Shown: positions 25,877 through 35,168, counted from the first letter of the stretch. The stretch is DNA of 64,000 nt from JAOUEA01 sp963825635 (GCA_963825635.1 CAWGTU010000003.1:186001-250000), one strand, 5' to 3'. Notes: generated from the letters alone by a model not told the origin. Made by a program: numbers and translations.

Positions 25877-27214
25877 TGGAACGTCCCGAGGTGCGTTACG
25901 CGCGCAACGACGGCGTCGCGATCGCGTACCAGTCGTTCGGTGAGGGGGATGTGAACCTCGTATGCATCCCGGGGTTCGTCTCGAACCTGATCTGGACCTG
26001 GGAGATCCCCGGCGTCCGGCTGATGCTGGAACGCTTCGCGTCGTTCGCCAGGGTCGTGATCCTCGACCGGCGCGGCGTGGGACTCTCCGACCGCTTCTCG
26101 CCCCACGATCTTCCGTCGCTCGAGGTGCTCGCCGACGACGTGGTCGCGGTGATGGACGATGCCGGACTGGACCGGGCCGCCGTGTTCGGTTGGCAGAGCG
26201 GTTCGACCAGCGCGGTGATGCTCGCGGCCGCCTACCCGGAGCGGGTTTCGGCATTGGCGTTGTTCTCGGCCGACCCCTGTCCCCAGCGCAAGCCGGACTG
26301 GCCCTACGGGTGGGACGAGGCCACCTGGACCACCTACCTGGAGGGCGTCCGCGAAGGATGGGGCACCATGCGGTGGATGGAAGAGCACGTCGCCCGGTTC
26401 GCACCGGGAAGTCCCGGAGTCAGCTCGACGGTCGCAGCCTCGTTCCAGCTCGCCGCGAGCCCGAGCACAGCAGAGGCGATCGAACGGCTCGACATGCAGA
26501 CGGACATCCGCGCGATCCTCCCATCGGTGCACGCCCCGACCCTGGTCATGTACCGGGCAGACGACGTCACCACCGCCGTCGAGGCACGCCGTTACGTGGC
26601 CGATCGGATCCCCGGCGCCCGTGCCGTCGCCGTGCCCGGACGGGACGACCCCCCGTACTCGGAGGGCGTCGACCGCATCGTCGACGAGCTCGACGGGTTC
26701 CTCACGGGGGCGCGACATCGGCCGGTCTCCGATCGCGTCCTGGCGACCGTGCTGTTCACCGATGTCGTCGACTCGACCGTGACACTGGCCTCGGTCGGCG
26801 ACGCCCACTGGGCCGCACGACTCGAGCATCTCGATCGGGTCAGTCGAGAGGAGATCGAGCGACAGCGTGGCCGGTACGTCGCATCGACCGGCGACGGCGT
26901 GTTGGCCACGTTCGACGGCCCGGCTCGCGCCGTGCGGTGCGCGCCGGCGATCGCCGAGCGCCTGCATCCGTCGGAGATCGCGATCAGAGTCCGGATGCCA
27001 CATCGGCGAGGTCGAGCTCGCCGGCGACGACGTCCGCGGGCTGGCCGTGCACATCGCGGCCCGAGTCATGGCCTTGGGCCAGCCGTCGGAGGTGATGGTG
27101 ACCTCGACGGTGCGCGATCTGACCGCCGGGAGCGGCCTCGTGTTCGAGGACGCGGGCGAGCACGAGCTGAAAGGCGTGCCCGATCGGTGGCGCCTCTACC
27201 GGGTGGTGGCCTGA
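25876..27214 (+). CDS. Alpha/beta-hydrolase-nucleotide cyclase fusion, array member 1 (frame interrupted near 26991)
   Basis: About 445 residues. Residues 1-280 form an alpha/beta-hydrolase domain (PEVRYARNDGVAIAYQ, ILDRRGVGLSDRF), with the nucleophile elbow GWQSG carrying Gln107 where Ser is expected and Asp in place of the catalytic His (GRDDPPY). A class III cyclase domain follows (VLFTDVVDST, ASTGDGVLATF, AGEHELKGVPDRWRLYRV). The Lys base-selecting site is Ala; the Asp site is kept (GDDVRG) and the transition-state Asn is His. The frame breaks where IRVGCHIGE is expected; removing one C near 26991 repairs it. First of six tandem cyclases. Confidence 0.82.
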
Positions 27215-28551
27215 TGCAGGCTCCCGAGACGCGGTACGCCTGGAACGACGACGTCGCGCTCGCGTACCAGGTCGTCGGTGACGGCCCGATCGATCTCGTC
27301 TACCTGCCCGGGTTCTGCTCGCATATCGACCTCACGTGGGAGAGTCCGTACCTCTCCGCCTTCCTTCGAGGGCTCGCCGGACGGACCCGTCTGATCGTGA
27401 CCGATCGTCGCGGCTGGGGCTGTTCCGATCGGTTCTCGGTCAACGACGTCCCGCCCTTCGAGACGATGACCGACGATCTGATGGCGGTCTTGGACGCGGT
27501 GGGCTCGGAGCGTGCCGCGATCTTCGCGACCCAGGAGTGCACGCCGATCGCCTGCATGTTCGCCGCCACCTACCCGGACAGGACGTGCGGGCTCGTGCTC
27601 TGCGACCCGTACGTGACCTATCTCCGCACCGACGAGACCCCGTGGATGTGGACCGTACCGGAGTGGGAGGAGATCTTCCGGGACTGGCGTGCGACCTATC
27701 CGATGCCGAGGTGGTGGACCGGTCCTCCGGATGATCCCGAGCGAGGATGGTTCGACCGGTTCGTGAGAGCCTCCGTGGCCCCCGGCGCGCTCATCGCCGA
27801 GATGAGGCGATTCAGCGCCACCGACATCCGGCCCGTGCTGCCGACCGTGGCCGTGCCCACCCTCGCGATCGTCGACCCCGCCGGCGACGAGGATATGGAC
27901 CCGCGAGCCGGCGCGTTCATCGCCGAGCGCATCTCCGGCGCCGAGCTCGTCGAAGTCGAGAACCCGACCGACTCGCTCGGATGGGCGCATTGGTACGGAC
28001 GCAGCGAGCGGATCGTGGCGGCGACCACGGCGTTCATCGCGACGCTTCACGATACGGAGGCCTCCCTCGATCGCATCCTGGCGACGGTCCTGTTCACCGA
28101 CATCGTCGACTCGACGGCGCAGAGTGCCGCCTTGGGTGATCGCGCCTGGCGCGAGGTCCGTGAGCGACACGACCAGATCGTGCGCGCCAACCTCTCCCGC
28201 TTCCGAGGTCGCGAGATCAAGACGATGGGCGACGGATTCCTCGCGACCTTCGACGGACCCGCTCGGGGCGTTCGCTGTGCGGAGGCGATCGCGGCGGCGG
28301 TCCGTCCGCTGGGCATCGAGATCCGGGCCGGGCTGCACACCGGCGAGGTGGCGGTGGAGGGCGGGGACGTCTCCGGGCTGGGCGTGGCGATCGGCGCCCG
28401 GGTGGGCGCGATGGCGGCACCGAACGAGGTCCTCGTCTCGCAGACGGTCCGAGACCTCGTCGCCGGGTCGGGGCTGGCCTTCGAGGACGCCGGGGAACAC
28501 GAGCTGAAGGGTGTGCCCGATCGTTGGCGACTCTACCGGGTGGCGGCATGA
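27214..28551 (+). CDS. Alpha/beta-hydrolase-nucleotide cyclase fusion, array member 2
   Basis: 445 residues. The hydrolase part begins QAPETRYAWNDDVALAYQ. The elbow reads ATQEC, so both the Gly and the Ser are replaced (Gln107), and no clear catalytic His is seen. Cyclase metal ligands are D296 (LFTDIVDST) and D340 (KTMGDGFLATF). The adenine-selecting pair is canonical (K336, D385), but the transition-state Asn position is Ala392; Arg396 is kept. Adenylate cyclase activity is plausible but may be weak. ATG overlaps the previous TGA by one base. The cyclase half is closest to member 6. Confidence 0.85.
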   Translation: MQAPETRYAWNDDVALAYQVVGDGPIDLVYLPGFCSHIDLTWESPYLSAFLRGLAGRTRLIVTDRRGWGCSDRFSVNDVPPFETMTDDLMAVLDAVGSERAAIFATQECTPIACMFAATYPDRTCGLVLCDPYVTYLRTDETPWMWTVPEWEEIFRDWRATYPMPRWWTGPPDDPERGWFDRFVRASVAPGALIAEMRRFSATDIRPVLPTVAVPTLAIVDPAGDEDMDPRAGAFIAERISGAELVEVENPTDSLGWAHWYGRSERIVAATTAFIATLHDTEASLDRILATVLFTDIVDSTAQSAALGDRAWREVRERHDQIVRANLSRFRGREIKTMGDGFLATFDGPARGVRCAEAIAAAVRPLGIEIRAGLHTGEVAVEGGDVSGLGVAIGARVGAMAAPNEVLVSQTVRDLVAGSGLAFEDAGEHELKGVPDRWRLYRVAA

Positions 28552-29900
28552 TCGACGTGCCGGAGACCCGCTACGCGAAGACCGCCGACGGCGTGCACAT
28601 CGCCTACCAGGTGGCCGGAGAGGGGCCGCTGGACCTGGTCGTGTTGGCGTCCGCGCTCGGGCTCGGGCGCATCTGGACGTCCCGTCACGCGTGGAACTTC
28701 CCGCAGCGGTTCGCGGCGTTCAGCCGACTGATCCTGCTGGATCGGCGTGGCACGGGGCTGTCCGACCACATCCTGCAGAGCGAGCGGCACCTTGCCTTGG
28801 AATCGCAGATGGACGATGTCCGGGCCGTGATGGACGCCGCCGGCTCGGAACGTGCCGTGCTGCTCGGCATGGAGACGGGGTTCGCGGTCGCGGCGATGTT
28901 CGCGGCCACCCTGCCCGAGCGCACGGCCGGCCTGATCGCGTACGGGGCCCAGGCTCGAAGCATGTGGGCTCCCGACTACCCGTTCGGCATGCCGGCGAGC
29001 GATTTCGATACAGAGGTGCTCGAGATGGAGCAAGGATGGGGAACCCCCGCGATCGCCCGGATCTGGCTCTCCTACCTGAACCCGAGCGCCATGGACGACC
29101 GGCTCGAGGTCGAGGATCTCGTCGGGTGGATGCAGGCGGTCGGCGGTCCGGGCGACGCGATCCGCTGGGCGAAGGTCGACCGCGACCTGGATCTGCGTGA
29201 CATCCTGCCCTCGATCCGGGTCCCGACGCTGATCATCCACCGGACCGGGGACCTCAGCACCTCGGTCGAGCACGGGCGTTACCTGGCGGCCCACATCCCA
29301 GGGGCGGAACTCAGGGAGCTCCCTGGGGACAACCACATGTGGGACACGAGCGAGGAGGTGCCGGTCGAGGTCGAGCGCTTCATCTCGACGCTCCATCAGG
29401 AAGAGGTGGAACTCGATCGATACCTCGCGACGGTCCTGTTCACCGACATCGTCGAGTCGACCGCGGTCGCATCCGCCGGCGGCGACTCCGAGTGGCGCTC
29501 GCTCGTGGAGAACCACCACCGCATCGTCCGGGGGTCCCTCGCGCGCTATCGAGGCACCGAGATGGATACCGCGGGGGACGGCTTCTTCGCGACGTTCGAC
29601 GGGCCGGCTCGAGCGATCCGATGCGCCGAGTCGATCGTGCGTGCCGTGCGCGATCTCGGCATCGAGGTCCGGGCGGGCATCCATACGGGCGAGATGCAGA
29701 CGATCGACGGGAAGGCCGGCGGCATCGCGGTCAGCATCGGGGCGCGGGTCGCCGCTCGGGCGGAGCCTTCGGAGATCCTCGTATCCCAGACCGTGAAGGA
29801 TCTCACCGCCGGATCGGGTGTGACCTTCGAGCAGGCCGGAGAGCACGAACTCAAAGGCGTGTCGGACCGGTGGCGTCTGTACCGTGTGGTGCACCCGTGA
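28548..29900 (+). CDS. Alpha/beta-hydrolase-nucleotide cyclase fusion, array member 3
   Basis: 450 residues from the ATG at 28548, which overlaps the preceding stop (ATGA). Hydrolase part: DVPETRYAKTADGVHIAYQ, elbow GMETG with Glu109 in place of Ser, and a retained His in GDNHMW. Cyclase part: metal ligands D300 (LFTDIVEST) and D344 (DTAGDGFFATF). The base-selecting positions are swapped in charge: D340 where Lys is usual, K389 where Asp is usual; Ser396 replaces Asn, Arg400 is kept. Product nucleotide uncertain. Confidence 0.85.
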   Translation: MIDVPETRYAKTADGVHIAYQVAGEGPLDLVVLASALGLGRIWTSRHAWNFPQRFAAFSRLILLDRRGTGLSDHILQSERHLALESQMDDVRAVMDAAGSERAVLLGMETGFAVAAMFAATLPERTAGLIAYGAQARSMWAPDYPFGMPASDFDTEVLEMEQGWGTPAIARIWLSYLNPSAMDDRLEVEDLVGWMQAVGGPGDAIRWAKVDRDLDLRDILPSIRVPTLIIHRTGDLSTSVEHGRYLAAHIPGAELRELPGDNHMWDTSEEVPVEVERFISTLHQEEVELDRYLATVLFTDIVESTAVASAGGDSEWRSLVENHHRIVRGSLARYRGTEMDTAGDGFFATFDGPARAIRCAESIVRAVRDLGIEVRAGIHTGEMQTIDGKAGGIAVSIGARVAARAEPSEILVSQTVKDLTAGSGVTFEQAGEHELKGVSDRWRLYRVVHP

Positions 29901-31246
29901 AGACGCCCGAGACGAGGTTCGCGAAGGCCGCCGAAGGGGTCCACATCGCCTATCAGGTCGTCGGCAACGGACCGGTCGACCTCGTGTGGGTGATGGGCTG
30001 GACGAGCAACGTCGAGGCGATGTGGGAAGAGCCCAACCTGGCCCGCTTCCTGTCGAAGCTCTCCTCGTTCAGCCGGTTGATCCTGTTCGACAAGCGCGGC
30101 GTCGGTCTCTCGGACCGTGTTCCCGAGGATCAGCTGCCCTCGATGGAGACACGGATGGACGACGTGCGAGCCGTGATGGACGCTGCCGGCTCGGAGCGTG
30201 CCGTGGTGTTCGGGGTCTCAGAAGGGGGCCCGATGGCGATGCTGTTCGCCGCCACGTACCCCGAGCGCACGATCGCCCTCGTGCTGTACGGCACCGATCC
30301 CGACTACACGTCGATGCAGACGGATGATCCGTTCGTCGCTGCCGACGACGGGTACCTCGCGTACATCGACGAGCACTGGGGCACGCTCGACCATGCCCGC
30401 CGAGAGACGGCCTCGTGGGGTGCCCCGAGCCACGCGGACGACGAAGGGCTCGTGACCTGGCTCGCCTCGTACCTGCGACGATCGGCGAGCCCGGGGGCCG
30501 CGATCGCGCTCTCGAGGATGAACCGCCAGATCGACGTGAGCCACGCGCTCCCGGCCATCCATGTCCCGACGCTTCTGATCGCGAAGACCCAGGACGTCGA
30601 GTTCCCGATCGAGCGGATGCGCTGGCTCACGTCGCAGATCGCCGGCGCGAGGCTCGTCGAGATTCCGGGCGACGAGCACTTCTTCTGGGTCGCCGAGTAC
30701 GACTCGATGGTCGACGAGATCGAGCGGTTCGTCGATGAGTTCCGGGGCCAGGAGGCGGAGCTCGAGCGCTTCCTCGCGACCGTGCTGTTCACCGACATCG
30801 TGGACTCGACGGCGACCGGAGCGAGCATGGGCGATCGAGCCTGGAAGGAACTGGTCGAGGCGCATCATGCCCGGGTGCGCGGACAGCTCTCGAGGTTCCG
30901 CGGGCGTGAGATCGACACGGCGGGCGACGGCTTCTTCGCCACGTTCGACGGCCCGGGACGTGGCATCCGGTGTGCCCAGGCGATCGTCGGCACGGTGCGG
31001 GATCTCGGCGTCGAGGTCCGCGCAGGCCTGCACACCGGGGAGTGCGAGCAGATCGGCGACAAGGTCGGCGGTATCGCAGTAAACATCGGCGCCCGGGTGG
31101 CCGCTCGCGCCGGGGCATCCGAGGTGCTCGTCTCGCAGACGGTCAAGGACCTCACGGCCGGCTCCGGCCTCGTCTTCGAGGATGCCGGCGAGCACGAGCT
31201 GAAAGGCGTGCCGGACCGCTGGCACCTGTACCGAGTGGTGCAGTAG
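29897..31246 (+). CDS. Alpha/beta-hydrolase-nucleotide cyclase fusion, array member 4 (intact hydrolase triad)
   Basis: 449 residues from the GTG at 29897 overlapping the previous TGA. This is the only member with a full alpha/beta-hydrolase triad: Ser108 in GVSEG, Asp233 in TQDVEF, His261 in GDEHFF. The cyclase has D300 and D344 as metal ligands, D340/K389 as a charge-swapped base-selecting pair, and both Asn396 and Arg400 retained. It is thus the best candidate for an active hydrolase and a competent, possibly non-adenylate, cyclase. Highly similar to member 3. Confidence 0.87.
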   Translation: MKTPETRFAKAAEGVHIAYQVVGNGPVDLVWVMGWTSNVEAMWEEPNLARFLSKLSSFSRLILFDKRGVGLSDRVPEDQLPSMETRMDDVRAVMDAAGSERAVVFGVSEGGPMAMLFAATYPERTIALVLYGTDPDYTSMQTDDPFVAADDGYLAYIDEHWGTLDHARRETASWGAPSHADDEGLVTWLASYLRRSASPGAAIALSRMNRQIDVSHALPAIHVPTLLIAKTQDVEFPIERMRWLTSQIAGARLVEIPGDEHFFWVAEYDSMVDEIERFVDEFRGQEAELERFLATVLFTDIVDSTATGASMGDRAWKELVEAHHARVRGQLSRFRGREIDTAGDGFFATFDGPGRGIRCAQAIVGTVRDLGVEVRAGLHTGECEQIGDKVGGIAVNIGARVAARAGASEVLVSQTVKDLTAGSGLVFEDAGEHELKGVPDRWHLYRVVQ

Positions 31247-31288
31247 GAGCGGTTGCGTCGGAGCTCGTCGGGGAGCGACACTCCCCCG

Positions 31289-32128
31289 ATGGATCACGTG
31301 CGGCGATGGACGGAGTCCGACGAGGTCGTCGAGTTCGGTGGCGCGACCGAGCAGCTCATCTCGATCGGTGGCCTCACCGTCTCGCGCGCCGTCCAGCCCT
31401 CCGGGTGGCACTGGCGGAAGGACTTCCAGCCGCTCGTCGGAGGCGACTGGTGCGAGGCACACCACGTCGGCTTCGAACTGGAGGGCCGCCAGGGCATCCG
31501 CCTCGCGGACGGGACCGAGTTCGAGATCGGCCCCGGTGAGCTGTACGACATCCCGCCCGGGCACGACGGGTGGACGATCGGTGACGAGCCATGCGTCATG
31601 CTCGAGTGGTCGGGGATGCGCAGGTGGGTGGACGGCTCGGGCAAGCAGCGGATGCTCACCTCCTTGCTGTTCACCGACATCGTCGACTCGACGGCCACCG
31701 CGGCTCGTCTCGGCGACGAGCGCTGGCACGACGTGCTGTCGATGCACTACCACCAAGCGGCCGACGCGGTCGAGCGCTTCGGGGGCCGTCAGGTGTCGTC
31801 GACCGGCGACGGGCTCCTGGCTGCGTTCGATGCGACCGCGGCCGCGGTGCGGTGCGCGATCACGCTCCGAACGCTGGGCGAGCGCCAAGGCCTCCACATC
31901 CGCGCGGGCGTCCACGTCGGCGAGGTCGAGCGCGCGGGCGACGACCTCCGAGGGCTCTCGGTGCATGCGGCCGCCCGTGTGATGTCCGCCGCGGGAGCCG
32001 ACGAGATCTTCGTCTCGGAACCGACCCGCCTGTTGTGCCAAGGCGCGGCCCTCACGTTCGAGGACGCCGGGGAGCACGAGCTGAAGGGTGTCCCGGACCG
32101 TTGGCGGCTCTTCAGGGTGACATCATGA
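31289..32128 (+). CDS. Cupin-nucleotide cyclase fusion, array member 5
   Basis: 279 residues. The first 110 form a small cupin-like beta-barrel (HWRKDFQP, HHVGFELEG, GPGELYDIPPGHDGW) with several His/Glu that could bind a metal. The cyclase domain has D130 (LLFTDIVDST) and D174 (STGDGLLAAF); Ser170 replaces Lys, D219 is kept, His226 replaces Asn, Arg230 is kept. The tail AGEHELKGVPDRWRLFRV is shared with the other members. ATG 31289 is preferred, but a TTG at 31253 with AGGAG just upstream is possible. It is 42 nt after member 4 and overlaps member 6 by 4 nt. Confidence 0.82.
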   Translation: MDHVRRWTESDEVVEFGGATEQLISIGGLTVSRAVQPSGWHWRKDFQPLVGGDWCEAHHVGFELEGRQGIRLADGTEFEIGPGELYDIPPGHDGWTIGDEPCVMLEWSGMRRWVDGSGKQRMLTSLLFTDIVDSTATAARLGDERWHDVLSMHYHQAADAVERFGGRQVSSTGDGLLAAFDATAAAVRCAITLRTLGERQGLHIRAGVHVGEVERAGDDLRGLSVHAAARVMSAAGADEIFVSEPTRLLCQGAALTFEDAGEHELKGVPDRWRLFRVTS

Positions 32129-33474
32129 CCAAGGCCCCCGAGACACGCTACGCGCGCGCGGCGGACGGGATCCACGTGGGCTACCAGGTGGTGGGCGCCG
32201 GGCCCGTCGACATCGTGTTCGTCCCCTACGACTACTCGAACATCGAAGCCGCCTGGGACTTCCCCCCGTTCGTCTCGTTCGTCCGAGGCTTGGCCTCGAT
32301 CGGCAGGGTGTTGGTCTTCGATCGGCGGGGCAGCGGCACATCGGATCGTTCGTGGACCGGTGAGGCAGCCACGATCGAAGCGCAGATGGACGACATCCGC
32401 GCCGTGATGGACGCAGCGTCGTCGGAACGTGCGTTCGTGTTCGGGGTCGAGAGCGGCGCGGCGCTCTGCTTCATGTTCGCGGCGACGCACCCGGAACGCA
32501 CATCGGGGGTGATCGTGCAAGCGCCGATGCCGCGCGGGACGCCGGCGCCCGACTACCCCGGGTCCTGGAGCCGGGAGATGTACGAGGAGTACTTCGAACG
32601 GATCGAGCAGGCATGGGGCACCGAGGCCTTCGTGCGTGAGGTCGTCGAGATGCTGTCCCCGTCGCTCCTGAACGATGAGACCGCGGTGCGGCAGTACGGG
32701 AGGCTGCTCCGGCTCTCCGCAAGCCCTGGGGACGCGATCGCCCGTGATCGCGCCGTGATGGAGACCGACGTCCGCCACATCCTCCCCTCCGTTCAAGCCC
32801 CGACGCTCGTGCTGCATCGAACCGACGACCAGATGACGAACGTGGCCGAGGGTCGGTGGACCGCGGAGCACACACCCGGGGCGCGCATCGTGGAGCTCCC
32901 GGGTGAGGACCACGTCTACCCGCTCGACGATCTGGTCCCCCACATCGCGGACTTCGTCGAATCGCTCCGCGTCGAGCAGGCGGACTTCGACCGAGTCCTC
33001 GCCACGGTGCTGTTCACCGACGTGGTCGACTCCACCGTGCAGGCGGCCGCGCTCGGTGACGCCGGCTGGCGCGACGTGCGCGCTCGCCACGATCAGATCG
33101 TGCGCTCGCAGTTCGCCCGCTACCGCGGACGCGAGATCAAGACGATGGGCGACGGGTTCCTCGCGACGTTCGACGGGCCGGCACGCGGGGTGCGCTGCGC
33201 GACGGCGATCGCCGCCGCGGTCGGTCCTCTCGGGATCGAGATACGGGCGGGATTGCATACCGGCGAGGTCGCGATCGAGGGCGATGACGTTGCCGGCCTC
33301 GGCGTGGTGATCGGAGCCCGCGTGGGCGCCCTCGCCGGTCCCTCGCAGGTGCTCGTTTCCCAGACAGTGAAGGATCTGGTTGCGGGGAGCGGGCTCATCT
33401 TCGAGGACGCCGGGGAGCACGAGCTGAAGGGTGTGCCCGATCGCTGGCGCCTCTACCGGGTCGTCGAGGCGTAG
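32125..33474 (+). CDS. Alpha/beta-hydrolase-nucleotide cyclase fusion, array member 6
   Basis: 449 residues. The hydrolase part begins TKAPETRYARAADGIHVGYQ; the elbow is GVESG with Glu109 in place of Ser, and His is kept in GEDHVY. Cyclase: D299 and D343 as metal ligands, canonical K339/D388 base-selecting pair, Val395 in place of the transition-state Asn, Arg399 kept. ATG overlaps the member 5 stop (ATGA). Last gene of the array; a new leaderless-type promoter starts 8 nt after its stop. Confidence 0.86.
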   Translation: MTKAPETRYARAADGIHVGYQVVGAGPVDIVFVPYDYSNIEAAWDFPPFVSFVRGLASIGRVLVFDRRGSGTSDRSWTGEAATIEAQMDDIRAVMDAASSERAFVFGVESGAALCFMFAATHPERTSGVIVQAPMPRGTPAPDYPGSWSREMYEEYFERIEQAWGTEAFVREVVEMLSPSLLNDETAVRQYGRLLRLSASPGDAIARDRAVMETDVRHILPSVQAPTLVLHRTDDQMTNVAEGRWTAEHTPGARIVELPGEDHVYPLDDLVPHIADFVESLRVEQADFDRVLATVLFTDVVDSTVQAAALGDAGWRDVRARHDQIVRSQFARYRGREIKTMGDGFLATFDGPARGVRCATAIAAAVGPLGIEIRAGLHTGEVAIEGDDVAGLGVVIGARVGALAGPSQVLVSQTVKDLVAGSGLIFEDAGEHELKGVPDRWRLYRVVEA

Positions 33475-33482
33475 GCGCTCCG

Positions 33483-33488
33483 TAGACT
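33483..33488 (+). promoter_or_regulatory. Leaderless -10 (TAGACT) before the small membrane protein
   Basis: TAGACT ends 6 nt before the GTG at 33495; no ribosome site is present. Confidence 0.5.
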
Positions 33489-33494
33489 GGCCAC

Positions 33495-33659
33495 GTGGCT
33501 CGGAAGAAGATCCAGATCAGACCGCCCGGCCTGAAGCCCACGACGAAGGTGGGCACGCTCGGCCCGTACCGAGGCAGACTCGGGCTCGCGTGGGTGATCG
33601 CACCCCTCGTCGCCGGCGTGATCATCCTCGTGGCCGGCTACTTCGCGGTGTTCCGGTAG
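33495..33659 (+). CDS. Small single-helix membrane protein (54 aa)
   Basis: 54 residues from a GTG start. A basic N-terminal half (ARKKIQIRPPGLKPTTK) is followed by one transmembrane helix (WVIAPLVAGVIILVAGYFAVF) ending in Arg, split here as residues about 33-53. Positive-inside topology places the basic part in the cytoplasm. It ends 6 nt before the formamidase-like gene, so the two are probably cotranscribed. No family recognised. Confidence 0.65.
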   Translation: MARKKIQIRPPGLKPTTKVGTLGPYRGRLGLAWVIAPLVAGVIILVAGYFAVFR

Positions 33660-33665
33660 CCGGAG

Positions 33666-35130
33666 ATGATCGAGGGCTACTGCTTCCCACGGTCGGCTGA
33701 GCCGGGCGAGTCGTTGCCGCTGCACGTGTCCACCGACGCGCCCGCGTTCGACGTCGAGATCGCACGGGAAGGCGCGACGCGTGAGGTCGTCTGGCGAGCC
33801 GAGGGCGTCCGCGGGCAGGCACACGCGACCCCCGACGACGCCGCGGCGAACGGGTGCGGATGGCCGGCCGCCCTCGAGATCCCGATCGGAGAGGAGTGGC
33901 GCAGCGGCTTCTACGCGGTGACCCTCACGGCCGGCGACGAGCGGGCCGAGGCGTTCCTCGTGGTGCGGCCCGGACCCGGCACGCCCGGGGCGCCGGCGAT
34001 CCTCGTGCTGGCGACCACCACCTGGAACGCCTACAACGACTGGGGTGGGCCGAGCCTCTACACGGGCGGCACGCGGGTCTCGTTCGAGCGTCCGCTCGCG
34101 CGCGGCTTCCTCGACAAACCTGAGCCGAAGCGACGGAAGATGCAGCCCGAGCCCGACCGCGAGGCGTTGTGGTACTTCGAGTGGGCCGAGCCGCTCGGCC
34201 TCTCGGTGTGGAGCGGCGGGGCCGGCTGGGCGACCTGGGAGCGTGACTTCGTTCGGTGGGCCGAGGCCAACGGCTACGAGCTCGACGTCGCGACCTCGGA
34301 GGATCTCGAGCAGCACCCCGAGGTGCTCGAGAGCCACCGCCTCTACGTCTCCGTCGGTCACGACGAGTACTGGTCGCGCGGCATGCGGGAGACGCTCGAC
34401 GCCTTCACCGACGCCGGCGGCAACGCGGCGATCTTCAGCGGGAACACCTGCTTCTGGCAGGTGCGCTTCGACGAGGACCATCGCTCGATGACCTGCTTCA
34501 AGTACAGGGCCGACGAGGACCCGGTCGTCGGGACCCCCGATGAACACCTGGTGACCGGCCCGTGGAGCGACCGGCGCATCGCGTGGCCCGAGACGCGCAC
34601 GATCGGCCTGACGTTCACGCACGGCGGCTACTCGCGATACGGCCTCGGGGTGCCGGCCGGCTCCGGCGCCTACACGGTCTGGCGGCCCGAGCACTGGGCG
34701 TTCGAGGGTACGGACCTGCACTACGGCGACGAGCTCGGGCGGGCCGACGCGATCGTGGCGTACGAGGTCGACGGCGTGGAGCTCACGACCGGCCCCGATC
34801 GGCCTGCCGGTCCCGACCGGGGCCGACGGCGCGCCCGACGGGCTCGAGATCCTGGCCACCGCCCCGGCGCGCCTCTGGAGCCAGCACGAGCAGCCGAGCC
34901 GGTACGCGCACGAGCCCGGCGAGCTCGAGAACACCGCGATGGCGGTCTTCGGACCGGGGTGGCGCGACCAGGTGCATCGCGTGACGAACAACCACGCGTG
35001 CATCGGGGTGTTCACGAAGCCGGGCGGCGGCACGGTGTTCAACGCCGGCGTCACCGACTGGACGTGTGGATTGAGCGATCCGGTCGTCGACCGGGTGACC
35101 CGCAACGTGCTCGACCACCTGTCGAGCTGA
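33666..35130 (+). CDS. N,N-dimethylformamidase beta-subunit-like protein, frame interrupted near 34797
   Basis: About 487 residues once repaired. Visible are TTTWNAYNDWGGPSLY, VSVGHDEYWSRGMRETLD, FSGNTCFWQVRFD and HRVTNNHACIGVFTKPGGGTVFN (quoted in parts; positions about 115-420), which together match the large-subunit family of N,N-dimethylformamidase. No small subunit gene is adjacent, so DMF hydrolysis is not implied; many actinobacterial members are of unknown substrate. The frame is lost after TTGPD and resumes at GLPVPTGADG; removing one C at 34797-34800 joins them. No signal peptide seen. Confidence 0.75.
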
Positions 35131-35156
35131 CGGCGGTCCTCGGCGGCCGTCGCCGG

Positions 35157-35162
35157 TAGCAT
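35157..35162 (+). promoter_or_regulatory. Leaderless -10 (TAGCAT) before the DUF2254 gene
   Basis: TAGCAT ends 6 nt before the GTG at 35169; no ribosome site is present. Confidence 0.5.
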
Positions 35163-35168
35163 CGTTCG

